From Microvelia longipes (lineage: Eukaryota; Arthropoda; Insecta; Hemiptera; Veliidae): a stretch of 64,000 bases of DNA. The translations under genes and the position numbers were made by a program. This document shows positions 49,092 through 60,104 of the stretch, one piece after another. The stretch spans positions 19,139,558-19,203,557 of the forward strand of contig JACMZG010001870.1 of the NCBI GenBank assembly GCA_018340805.1, given 5' to 3'. Within the stretch, counting starts at the first letter, position 1; every line of letters starts with the position of its first letter. The notes beneath the pieces are model-generated. The model ran no database searches. It saw nothing but the letters and a program-made list of their open reading frames with translations, and was not told the DNA's origin.

Positions 49092-49810
49092 TAAACCTAT
49101 TTTTTTCTATGTACATATAACAATAACATAATTATACAATTAAAGTTATTTTGCCCACATTAAAAGAGAAATACCCTCGAGCTATGTGGGCATTTTTTAA
49201 TATTTAAAGTAATTTTAAGCCTGCTTAAAAGGAAATAATGAAATACTAAAGAGCAAAACAAATAAAATAAATTAATTAGTTAAAAACATGCTATGTTAGA
49301 AAAGATTTAATTTTGCGGAGTCTTAACATTTTTTTAAAAAATGGTAAATATCAAAGGTTTAATTGAGTTGAAATTTTAGACAAATGTCTATAAGTGGTAA
49401 ATTTATACACTATAAATTTAATTTTGATATATTTTCTCTATTTTAAAAATATTGACTTTTAAATTTTTAAACTCTTCGGCCTGTAACTTTTAATCTTCAA
49501 ACTATTTTCGGACGCACGACATATAATGAGATAGCCTAACACATAAAGATCTAGCAGTAAAAATTCCATAGCATTATGACAATACATATTTATTGCTCTG
49601 TCCCTTAAAATTATAAAAAAATCGATTAAAGTTATAACGTTTTAACGCAAAAAATGTAAACTATAATAGTAATACGTTGCATCAGGAAGGCACATAATAC
49701 ATTGAAGCAACGAATACATAAAATAAATTAATTAAAAGGCTCTCTTTGCTTAATACTAGTAATTATATTTAAAGAGATCGCTTATACTGATGATAAAATG
49801 TAATAAAGGC
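49092..49810. other. Intergenic, nothing recognised
   Basis: A+T-rich, no gene recognised. Confidence 0.45.
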
Positions 49811-49814
49811 TGGA

Positions 49815-50705
49815 TTCTTTTGATAGAGTATTAAAAAAGCTCACTTCCCTTGCAAGATCGCTTTAAATTATAAGAAAAATTAAAATTAGAGGCTCTAGCC
49901 GCTCGCTAGATTGCTAAAACTAATATTATCTATATTAATGGGGAAACGCTTGTTCGCTAGATAGCTATGTATAATTAATAAGTAATAAAGGCTCGTTTTG
50001 CTCGCTATACATTGCGACCAATATATGAAATATACAGGCTTAAGTCTCGCTTCGCTAGAAAGATTGAGAAAATATAAAATAAGGTAATATCTCCCTGGTA
50101 TAAAGGAATCGCTTCGCTTGCTACAGATTGCAATAAATATTTACGCAAATATAAAAAAAGAGGCTCGCTTTGCTCGCTTGATTACTATAAATAAGTTTGC
50201 AAATATGTGAAATGAGGCACTAAAAATAAAATTCTGGCGCGGTGGTCCGCTGTCGGGCGTATTTCATTTAGAATGCGTGTTTCCGTGCTAAACAACCCAT
50301 TTCTTGCTAATGCAAGAACCATGCCCTTTGCGTGGTTCCGGTTCATGCTTTAGAACCTAAGCAGTTACTCAATTGTCAAGCACTGCTCGTAACTCATTTT
50401 GTCTGTATTTTCCAAAGGAAATGTGCTAAAACCTTTAAAGATAACTGACTAAGCTTAAAGATAAGTTCATTAAAAATGGGCTCGAAACGCTAGCTAGATA
50501 GCTTATGTTAAACAAACAATAAAAAAAAAGTTCGCTCTGTTTGCCAAATTACTTAATTGAATAAAATGTGACTATAAGCTTGCTACGCTCGCTAGATTCC
50601 TTGTTATTATTTTAAATGATAGAAAAATAGAATAGTTTTGGTAGCTTATTAAGGTATTAATATGAAGTCTCGCTTACTAAAGTTAATACAAAAACGAAGG
50701 CTCTA
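49815..50705. repeat. Degenerate array of CGCTTCGCTCGCTAGATTG units
   Basis: About ten irregular units, spaced ~55-90 bp, each with a variant of GCTCGCTTCGCTCGCTAGAT followed by A+T-rich filler (for example 49890, 49950, 49990, 50045, 50108, 50162, 50485, 50530, 50575). The array is split by a family W foldback half at 50224-50490. Confidence 0.65.
50224..50490 (+). mobile_element. Family W foldback half inside the array
   Basis: AATTCTGGCGCGGTGGTCCG, CTTGCTAATGCAAGAACCAT, GTTCCGGTTCATGCTTTAG and TTTCCAAAGGAAATG match one arm of W closely. It has only one arm plus part of the spacer. Confidence 0.8.
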
Positions 50706-50756
50706 TATAAATTATTAAAAGCGTTTATCGGGTATATCCCGATTTTATTTTTTTGA

Positions 50757-51107
<351 letters not shown>

Positions 51108-51618
51108 GATCTCTACATGTATGGGTAGAATGCAAATGCTAATAATGTTGCATTTCCCAATACAAAACTACTATGACGACAAACTGCAAAAGGAAAACAA
51201 CAATACATGACCACAACGGTGGCCGTTATGCGGCCTCATAGTTGTTCCGCCATGCAGCCTCAGTAAGTCAAAAAAGGCCTCTAGTTAAAAATTTAAAAAT
51301 TTCATCTTAATATTTATATTTTATTCTATTTACTATACAACATTTGATATTAGACCATTAACATGAAACAAAGTGTAATTTATTGATTATCCATAATGCA
51401 TTAATACACAATGCAAATTAGTTTATACCATATAGTTTTTACACCATTAATTAATAACAACGAACGGATCCATAAAATAAGGAAATGCTGAAGAAGATAC
51501 AATAGAAGATTTATTATAGAATCGTTTTCCTCTCGCTCGCGGGCTGGTCAAGACCATAACAGCAATCTCATTGTTATGAATTGATATTAGAAAAGTTCCG
51601 TTTAAAATACAAGGTGTG

Positions 51619-51627
51619 TATAAATAG
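51619..51627 (+). promoter_or_regulatory. TATA-like element
   Basis: TATAAATAG at 51619-51627 stands just before the GC-richer block 51630-51912. No initiator consensus is seen at the expected distance, so this is weak. Confidence 0.25.
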
Positions 51628-51686
51628 TGTCAATGGTCGTAGGCCGGTGCCGTGGACCCCTTCACAAGTAGTTCACTTGCATGTGA

Positions 51687-51911
51687 GAACTCTTTCAATG
51701 TGTGCGGGGGCGAGCTAACTCTTGGGATTCAGGCACTGAGTTCTTCAAGACCATCTCAGTGGTCCCGCGTTCGCCGGCCTCAAAGCATCGCGCAATCTTT
51801 CATACCTTTATTTACGATCAAATATTTACGTCGAATGACCTCGATGATAATCTTGATCGTTATCAATCAAATCGCGAGTTACTCACATCACCACATGACT
51901 TCATTTAGTTA
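51687..51911 (+). CDS. Possible exon, unidentified
   Basis: A clearly GC-richer block with an open frame from just after an in-frame TGA (51684) to TAG at 51909-51911. The translated composition is protein-like (for example TSNDLDDNLDRYQSNRELL). There is no in-frame ATG; AG at 51686-51687 could be an acceptor. A second frame (51652-51912) is also open across the block, which reduces confidence. No family recognised. It lies ~120 bp upstream of the probable exon at 52029 and may belong to the same gene or its 5' UTR. Confidence 0.3.
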
Positions 51912-52028
51912 ACATTTTAGGTTAAAAAGTATACCTATAATGCCGGAAGTGATAACATTTTAGTTTTTTTTTATTTTTATTAAATGATAAGAAGTATGAT
52001 AAGAGATAAGATAAAATAATAATTCAAG

Positions 52029-52197
52029 ACGTATCCCGGCTATCATCAGACTGGGGGGCCGCCTCAGTGGAATAACCCCAACCCCCTGCCTCACCAAAAT
52101 CATCACCAAAACCAACAGAATCATCACCAGCATAACCATTTGCACCAGCATTATAACCACAACCACAATCATTATAACAACCATAATATTCAAGAGA
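52029..52197 (+). CDS. Internal exon, His/Asn/Gln-rich segment
   Basis: The 169-bp open segment starts after AATTCAAG (two in-frame TAA stops lie just before it) and ends at a consensus donor, A|GTAAGT (52198). It encodes 56 residues: an N-part TYPGYHQTGGPPQWNNP, then ~35 residues made almost entirely of His, Gln and Asn, ending NIQE. Entry is in phase 0, exit in phase 1. Such low-complexity stretches are common in insect transcription factors and RNA-binding proteins, but the protein is not identified. Third positions vary between synonymous codons (CAT/CAC, AAT/AAC), which argues against a simple repeat. Confidence 0.5.
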
Positions 52198-52949
52198 GTA
52201 AGTAACCCTCTTTATTAGATTCTTCTATGTGTGTGTGCACTATGGTTTAAAGTGAATATTAAATAATAAATTAATACATGCATTCATTTTATATTGATTT
52301 TTTTCTAAAAACGAAAAAATATCAGTTCGAAAACAGTAACGGTAAATTATTGTATTGCAGATTGGCATTTTTTTCGCGTCAGTGATTGGACAATTCTTTA
52401 AATTACCCATTACCGCAAAAAGATTGCCGATCCCCGAGTTAAACTCTTTTCCGGCTTTCCTTTTTTTAAGACCTTGGTCCAAAAGACCGTTATAGACAAA
52501 GCATATCAGCAATCTTGCACTATAGCACTCGTCAAATGTATAAAAATATAGAAAATCGATTAAAATTTAACATTACATTCGAACTATAAGAAAAGTATAC
52601 AATGGAAGTAGTAACAATACTTAGGGAGAGGTGATAAATCACCTAGCAAAGTAAGCCAAGTCGTTGGGCCCTTTTTGCAAACTACCTTTGAATGTTAGTG
52701 TCTACCTTCTGATTCCTAGCCTTTGGAAACCATAAGGCAGAAATATAAATATATTTTATAACCTAACTATTAAAGATCTTAAGTTTTTCTTAAACACAGG
52801 TTCACTTAGAATTAGGGACATCGCACGGGTACAGAACCACCGGCTTAAGCTCCCTTCTGAAGGACAGCTCAAGAAAGGATTACCATCCCCTTGCATAAAA
52901 ATCCAATGTGTAATTTTTATTATAACCATGATCCAATACAATAATGGAT

Positions 52950-52957
<8 letters not shown>
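52198..52957. other. Downstream of exon donor; nothing recognised
   Basis: Probably intron if the exon is real. Minus-strand frames at 52240-52512 and 52756-52959 have no recognisable domain. Confidence 0.35.
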
Positions 52958-53011
<54 letters not shown>

Positions 53012-53026
53012 TATATATATATTATA
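52958..53026. repeat. (TA)n microsatellite
   Basis: TA array preceded by (CATA)n. Confidence 0.95.
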
Positions 53027-53264
53027 TACTTTTGAATATCAATTAAATTAATGAAGACTTCAGCCCTTTTTTCAAATGTATTGAAAAAAAATTAAGGAAG
53101 AGCATTCGCCCAGGGATCCTTCTTGAGTTCTTAAAAGTTACAAATTTGAAAAAGTTTGAAAATTAATAAAATTTTCTAATAAAAAGTGTCTAGCTAAGTA
53201 AATAAATTTAAAATAAAATTTCAAAAAGGGAGGGTAAAGGAAAAATTTAGATTTTAAGAAAATA

Positions 53265-53715
53265 TTATTTAAAAACTGTTATAAATACTGAAATACTGCT
53301 AAGATTGTTAATGTCTTGTTTTTTGTTTATTCTGTCTTTGTCAGCTTTTATACAGAGCATTTCTAAAAATTTTCTTTTGCCTGCATGTGGTTCTGTATGG
53401 TGTATACGACAGTTTTCTTTGTCTGGTCGGTGGTCAAGTTTAGGCAAATGTTGATAAGGCCGTAAGGTTAGAGTTGTCAAGTATTTGGTTGTTATGTGTG
53501 TCAAGTCTTTTTTTGAAAAGTTAAGAGGTCTCAGAGGGGACAGTCTTTACATGGTATTCTGTATATAACATTGCATCTTTAGGCATTAGTGAGGAGGTCA
53601 TTTAATTTTGAAAAATGATGTAGAAAAGGATTTTTTAGAGCAATTTTGATGTTGTAGTCTTTAAATAAGTTTTTAATTTGGTATGTATGGTGTCCTATGT
53701 AGGTAAGAGAGCAAC
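53265..53715 (-). pseudogene. Penelope-like element, C-terminal remnant (GIY-YIG region)
   Basis: On the minus strand, one frame reads CSLTYIGHHTYQIKNLFKDY, then IKIALKN and, after one stop, CNVIYRIPCKDC; then a frameshift leads into HTEPHAGKRKFLEMLCIKA and INKKQDINNLSSI. The order IPCKDC ... RKFLEM ... IN.K.DINNLSSI is that of the linker and GIY-YIG endonuclease end of Penelope-like retroelements. The GIY-YIG catalytic part between CKDC and HTE is reduced and shifted, so the copy is dead. The RT domain should lie upstream (>53715) but is not recognisable. Hammerhead-bearing repeats occur ~1.1 kb away. Confidence 0.7.
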
Positions 53716-54574
<859 letters not shown>

Positions 54575-54715
54575 GAAGCGAGTCCGACGTCATACTATGA
54601 TATAAATTAGACGATATTCATATTCTGTGGACGATCGACGCGAGTCCGAAGAGGACAATAAGCGTGGTGAATCCGATAAAGAAAGGAAAAATTGTACCCT
54701 GTGTTTGATTTCTTT
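54575..54715 (-). mobile_element. Family Y, hairpin-region fragment
   Basis: Contains GGATGAGTGAAGCGAGTCC, GGACGATCGACGCGAGTCC and GCGTGGTGAATCCGAT and ends AAAAATTGTACCCTG, the reverse of the family start. Confidence 0.65.
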
Positions 54716-54822
54716 TACTAAACCATGTCAGAAACGATTAAATTTTTTCTTAAATTTAATGTAAATGTATTTTTAATCGAAGAATCAGTTACCGTCGATA
54801 CTTGCTGTTGGAAATGAATATC

Positions 54823-54859
54823 CCTGGACCGGTTTCGGCATAACGCCATCATCAGCAGG
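54823..54859 (-). ncRNA. Hammerhead-like ribozyme motif, left arm
   Basis: Identical in sequence to the motif at 55021-55057, read on the minus strand: CCTG, CTGATGA, helix II GGC/GCC, GAAA, ACCGGT with GTC, CAGG. Confidence 0.55.
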
Positions 54860-55020
54860 CGGGGCAACACTCGAGCTCTCAACTAATAATGTTATATCAG
54901 TGATTACTTCTAGTCTCAATGAGCACGACAAGCCATCTTCAGAGGGCTCGTCGTGCTCATTGAGACTAGAAGTTAATCACTGATTTAACTTTATTAGTTG
55001 AGAGCTCGAGTGTTGCCCCG

Positions 55021-55057
55021 CCTGCTGATGATGGCGTTATGCCGAAACCGGTCCAGG
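55021..55057 (+). ncRNA. Hammerhead-like ribozyme motif, right arm
   Basis: Helix I CCTG (55021-55024) pairs with CAGG (55054-55057). Core CTGATGA (55025-55031), one extra T, helix II GGC-GTTAT-GCC, GAAA (55044-55047), helix III ACC/GGT with no loop, and cleavage triplet GTC (C at 55053). The loop-less helix III would pair best between two molecules, as proposed for the short-helix-III hammerheads of Penelope-like elements. The extra T before helix II departs from the standard consensus. Confidence 0.55.
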
Positions 55058-55112
55058 GATATTCATTTCCAACAGCAAGTATCGACGGTTTGATCAGCAA
55101 GCTGATTCTTTG

Positions 55113-55740
55113 ATTGCTTCTTCAACTTGCAGTAAATACAACCTTTTTAATTTTAAATGTATTTTCTCGTAAGTAAATAAATAAATATAAAGTAACAAAA
55201 TACATCATTAAAAATTGTAGTGCTTATAATTTTTATATGAGTAGTATTAACTGTTCATATCAGTATATAAAACATAATGCCATCCATATTTTTGAGTCAA
55301 AAATTTATAGGAAAAATGAAGAAGCTATAACCCGTCTTAAGTTAATAGGGAAGACAGTATTGGGTATCTATGAATGGAAAGATTATGAATGGGGCCTGAA
55401 TGGGGGGTATTGAGGACACTGTATTCAGTCTAAGGAGGGTTGCTTAGAACTCTTTAACAGTAATATGACATGACGTCACATCCAGTAAACCGACCAATGG
55501 CGTTAGGTTAGATTGGCGATATCCAGGGGTAACGCCCACATCCGCTTTTACTTATAGGTGTTTGGTTTCTCCCTCCAGATGTATACCTTAGCCCTCGAAC
55601 GATACTGATCCAGTTACAGCCATCTTTCATAAAATGTCATTGCATTTGAATGATGTATTGTCGAATTAGATTGGAATGACCTACGAATGGTTGCAACATA
55701 ACTTTAGTATAAGGTGAAGAAATCTGTAGTGCTCCCTCTC
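55113..55740. other. Intergenic, nothing recognised
   Basis: Includes TGACATGACGTCACATCC near 55465. No gene recognised. Confidence 0.4.
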
Positions 55741-55743
55741 TTT

Positions 55744-56700
55744 ATTAGGGAATTTCCTTTAGAAAAAATGTATGTGTGTGTGTGTGTGTTTATGTATACG
55801 TATTTTAGACACTCTGGTAAACACGTTATCATTCGAACATATAAATATTTTTAAATCGAAATTGGTACAAAAAAAACCAGGTTTGTGTGACGTCGTTAAT
55901 CTGGTTTTCTGACTCAGCAACATTTTCAAAAAATCGTTAAAATTGAATCTTAAAATTTTGGCGGGGTGAATTGTCTTAATGTATTCCTTTTGGGCGTTAA
56001 ATCGAATAAAGTCGATCCGAAAACAACACGAACACTCTAAGTGGCCAACAAGTTTATAAACCAAAATTACGGTCGAAGAAAGGTTGTCGTTTTCATTGTT
56101 TCTTGGGGCGCTGAGTCGAAAAAACAGTCCTAAGCCGATACAACTACTTAAAAAAGACAAAAAAAAAGATTTTTCAGATTACCGGAAAAATTAAAATACG
56201 GCCTGTATACAACGTATTTCAAGTGGGGAACCCGTTTTTGATGATTTTAGGCCTGTGAGTTTAATGAAAATGGCTTGGAGTCACTACGAGCACCCAAAGC
56301 CGGAGAAAAAGAAATTATGGAATCCTGGTAAAGACAATAATTTTGTATCGTTTTATTTACTTTTTATAATTTTTTAACTACAAAATAATTCTACTCGGTC
56401 TACATGCCGAGCGAGTTTCCTTTGGAATGAGAGTTTTTGTGCTTAACAAACCACTTCTTGCTTAAGGTTCCGGTCAATACTTCATAACTTGAAAAGATAC
56501 TCAAGTATCGAGCATTACTCGAAACTCATTTTTTTTATATTACAAAGTGAAATGCAAAATTAAATGCGCAAAAACCTTTAAAGATAACTAACAGTAACTA
56601 AGCTAAAAACTAGAGCAAATAATGGGGCGCACTGCAAATGCGTTAGACGCATGATTTTGTATTATCAGCAGGATAATTACGCGCAATTTCTTTGAAAAAT
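55744..56700 (+). mobile_element. Family W, old diverged copy
   Basis: Follows the order of 11640-12900: a (TG)n run in place of the TA array, TTTTAGACACT, GTGTGACGTCGTTAATC, GACTCAGCAACATTTTCAAA, two middle repeats with CGAACACTCTAAGTGGCC and TTGTCGTTTTCATTG, then one foldback arm (GCTTAAGGTTCCGG, ATCGAGCATTACTCG). The open frame 55759-56160 (minus) is element sequence. Confidence 0.65.
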
Positions 56701-56711
56701 AAAGAAAAAAA

Positions 56712-57356
56712 TCGGGTCTTTTTAGAACTCGAAACTTTTCCTCATTACATCGGATTCGCTACGCTCATCCTACTAGCTTTGGACTCGCTTCGCTCGTACT
56801 CAGATATACAAGATGTTAAATTTATACTGCAAAACAAAATTTATACTGTCAAAATGGCAGATTCATGGGTATATCGATTGAAAGATTTTATGATCCCCAA
56901 AAATCATGGATAGACTTGTTGTATTTGATCAAAACTCAGTACACGTATTTATTACGTCAAGGGATACAAATGCACCAAATTTCAACTCAATTCGATTTTT
57001 TCCTTTTTTTACCAGTTTAAAAAAAACGTATACAAATCATTCGATATAAATTAAACTAATGCTGATAATGATATGAAACTTAGTACATATGTTAGTCTTA
57101 CACAAGGCTACATGCGTGCCAAATTTAAATTGGAACGCATTATTTTTCCGTGTTTTATGATTTTTCAAAATTTTCGCTGAGCCATTATTGCGGGTTAATG
57201 ACATCATAAAAACATCGTTTTCTAAATAGCACAACTACAGCGGTAGACTGAATTTTGTAAAAAATTTCAACTCTCTAGCATAAATATACTGGGCCATACG
57301 ATGATAACAGACAGACACACACATATGGACAGACAACTTTGCAAAAACCATTAATA
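56712..57356 (+). mobile_element. Family Y copy, 3' end lost
   Basis: From TCGGGTC...ACTCGAAACTTTTCCTCATT through hairpins GGATTCGCTACGCTCATCC and GGACTCGCTTCGCTCGTAC, CTACATGCGTGCCAAATTT and GGACAGACAACTTTGC. It stops where the multi-unit MITE begins (57364), so the MITE inserted there or replaced the tail. Confidence 0.75.
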
Positions 57357-57363
57357 CCAGTAA

Positions 57364-57544
57364 TAGACCAAGAGCCCAGGGTGTTGTTAATAAAAAGTGT
57401 AATGTAGTGTAAAAAGTGTGGAACCGGTCTCAATTTTTCGTAAATACCTTCCTTAACAAGGATCTGCAATTCTGCCGACTCGTATCGATGGGCGTCCCAG
57501 GCAGAATGCACTTTAGGGGTTAAATTTACCACCCAAGTTAATAA
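57364..57544 (+). mobile_element. Multi-unit MITE copy 2, left part
   Basis: Begins AGACCAAGAGCCCAGGGTG and runs to CCACCCAAGTTAA, where family W copy 2 interrupts it. It resumes at 59281. Confidence 0.75.
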
Positions 57545-59069
57545 AATTCTGCGCGTGGTCCGCATGTCGGCGAATTTCCTTTGGAATGCGTGTTTCCGTG
57601 CTTTTTACATTATATAAGTTACAACTAGTAAATAAATAATTCCGGCGCGGTGGTCGCTGTCGGGCGAATTTCATTTAGAATGCGTGTTTTCGTGCTAAAC
57701 ACCATTTTCTTGCTTATGCAAGAACCATGCCCATTGCGTGGTTCCGGTTCATGCTTTAGAACCTAAGCAGTTACTCAATTGTCAAGCACTGCTCGTAACT
57801 CATTTTGTCTGTATTTTCCAAAGGAAATGCCCATAATCATCCAGTGTTGTACAAAACTATGCTCTAAAATTAGAAGTACGCACTATTATTTGCACTAGTT
57901 TAAAGATTAGTTACTTATCTTTAAGCTTAGTCAGGTATCTTTAAAGGTTTTAGCGCATTTCCTTTGGAAAATACAGACAAAATGAGTTACGAGCAGTGCT
58001 TGCAATTGAGTAACTGCTTAGGTTCTAAAAGCATGAACCGGAACCACGCAATGGGCATGGTTCTTGCATAAGCAAGAAATGGGTTGTTTAGCACGGAACA
58101 CGCATTCTAAATGAAATTCGCCCGACAGCGGACCACCGCGCCGGAATTATTTATTTACTAGTTGTAAACTTATATAATGTAAAAAGCACGGAAACACGCA
58201 TCCAAAGGAAATTCGCCCGACATGCGGACCACCGCGCAGAATTATTTTAGTTGTAAACTTATATTAGGTAAAACAATGAAATAAAAAATTTTGTCCCTAC
58301 TAGGATTTGAACCCAGGTACTCTGGGTTTGAGAGCTCGCATCCAAAGGAAATTCGCCGACATGCGGACCACCGCGCCAGAATTATTTTCTAGTTGTAAAC
58401 TTATATTTAGTTAAAAAAAACGATAAAAAATTATCGACCCTTCCAGGATGTGAACCCAGGTACCTGAGTTTGAGTGGTCGTATTGACTCCGGACCACTGC
58501 ATTCAACTCAGAGGCCCAAAAAACATTGAAAACGACACCTACTCGAAATTTAATTTTCAACGACCGTAATGTTGGTTTTCTATATTTTTTGTGGTTTTTT
58601 TCGACTTTTTGGTAACTTAAAGTGGTCGTATCGTCTCGGACGGTTCATTCGATTCAGCGCCCAAAATTTACATAGAAAACGAACACCCTACTCGAAATTT
58701 ATTTTTATTCGACCTAAATTTTTGGTTTTTGGTAATTAACAATGGTTTTTTCGATTTTTAGGTCACTTAGAGTGGTCGTATCGACTTCGGACCGGTTTCA
58801 TTCGATTCAGCGTCTCAAAAACATAAATATTAACCTTTTTCGCGGCAAAAAAAATTATTAACCCTGAATTTTGCTGATTTTTTTGAAATTTCGCTGACTC
58901 AGCAAACCGGGTTAATGACGTCACAAAAACCTGGTTTCAAATAGGGTTCGTGTCCTCCGAAGGTTGATTTTTGTACCAAGTTTGGTTAAAAAAATATTAA
59001 TCCGTTCGAAAGATAGAGTGTTTACAAGAAAGTGTCTAGAAATACATATATATATATATGTATATATAT

Positions 59070-59113
<44 letters not shown>

Positions 59114-59280
59114 ATATATATATTATATATAATATAATATATATATGATATAAAAGTCTCCGCGAAATTTTTTTTCGTCATTAGGGACCTCTGAACGGAT
59201 TTGTGTCGTGGTCCGGAGTTCGAATTCCGCCATGAACGCCCTATCCCATTAGCGGAATTTTTTTCCCAAAGGAAATCGTA
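57545..59280 (-). mobile_element. Family W composite element, copy 2 (reversed)
   Basis: Foldback 57545-58245 (arms ~57545-57831 and ~57950-58245), B-box-like units on the minus strand (58303-58313, 58446-58456), the middle repeats, TTAATGACGTCACAAAAACC (58912-58931), a TA array at 59043-59146 and the outer end GCGGAATTTTTTTCCCAAAGG. The foldback arms add CATGCCCATTGCGTGGTTCC, absent from copy 1. Many single-base indels in homopolymers separate the copies. Confidence 0.8.
59043..59146. repeat. (TA)n array inside family W copy 2
   Basis: TA/ATAC array in the same relative place as 11600-11675. Confidence 0.92.
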
Positions 59281-59532
59281 AAAGTGAGTGGCTGGAAACG
59301 GGTTTAATTTTCGTAAATACCTTCCTGAACAAGGATCTGCAATTCTGCCGACTTGTATCAGATGGAGTCCCAGGCAAACTTTGACCCCTAAAGTGCGTTC
59401 TGCCTGGACACCGCATCCGATACGAGTCGGCAGAATTGCAGATCCTTGTTCAGGAAGGTATTTACGAAAAATTGATACCGGTTCCAGCCATTACACTTTT
59501 TATTAATATAAAACACCCCTGGGCTCTTGGTT
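59281..59532 (+). mobile_element. Multi-unit MITE copy 2, right part
   Basis: Continues the MITE from GTGGCTGGAAACGGG through ACCTTCCTGAACAAGGATCT and CATCCGATACGAGTCGGCAG to the end CACCCCTGGGCTCTTGGTTT. The frame 59288-59506 is repeat translation. Confidence 0.75.
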
Positions 59533-60104
59533 TATAATATGCTTAATAATTGAGTACCTTTATTGAATCAATTTTGATAATTTTTACATTGTCTTGCCAA
59601 ATTTTTTAAAATAAATCATTAATATTTTGGTAGTGAAAAGCGGTTTAAAAACGTATATAGCTTAAGCCTACAGAGGTTTACATTGATGTAATGAAATTAT
59701 TAATTAAATGATGTCCTATACGTTCTAGAATTAGACAGCAATTCATTATCAATCAACAAACTTACAGTTATAGAATTACAAGCTACATTTAACAATTTTG
59801 GAGCAACGATATACGATATAATTTTGAAAAGACATTAATGACTACTCAACGAAGAAAACATATTTAAATTTAAAATCAACAACCTCAAGAAAAAGGTTTA
59901 AAAAGTATTGAACAAAAAGATATTTGATGGACAAAAGATTTAGACATTAAACCAAAACTGCATGAAATGGTAGAGAAATCAAAGTATGGTATGTAATTTC
60001 AACCTCAATAAATATAATATTGAATATCATTGCAAAACATACATACGAGTTAAATAGTCTAGAAACCCATTTGATAAGATTTAAACTCAGCAATCCAATA
60101 TTTT
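59533..60104. other. Intergenic, nothing recognised
   Basis: A+T-rich, no gene recognised. Confidence 0.4.

Larger units (their letters stand above)
54778..55112. mobile_element. Inverted-repeat element with a hammerhead in each arm
   Basis: Arms ~54791-54930 and ~54950-55089 are almost perfect reverse complements (ACCGTCGATACTTGCTGTTG; CACTCGAGCTCTCAACTAAT; TCTAGTCTCAATGAGCACGA) with a short centre. GAATCAG and CTGATTC extend the pairing outward with a small insertion on the right. Each arm carries the same hammerhead-like motif facing outward. No coding capacity. Confidence 0.8.

Noticed and set aside
52030..52060. CTGATGA on the minus strand near 52042
   Set aside because: No GAAA at a suitable distance, and it falls in the candidate exon.
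55759..56160. 133-codon minus-strand frame
   Set aside because: Lies within the diverged family W copy; no protein similarity recognised.
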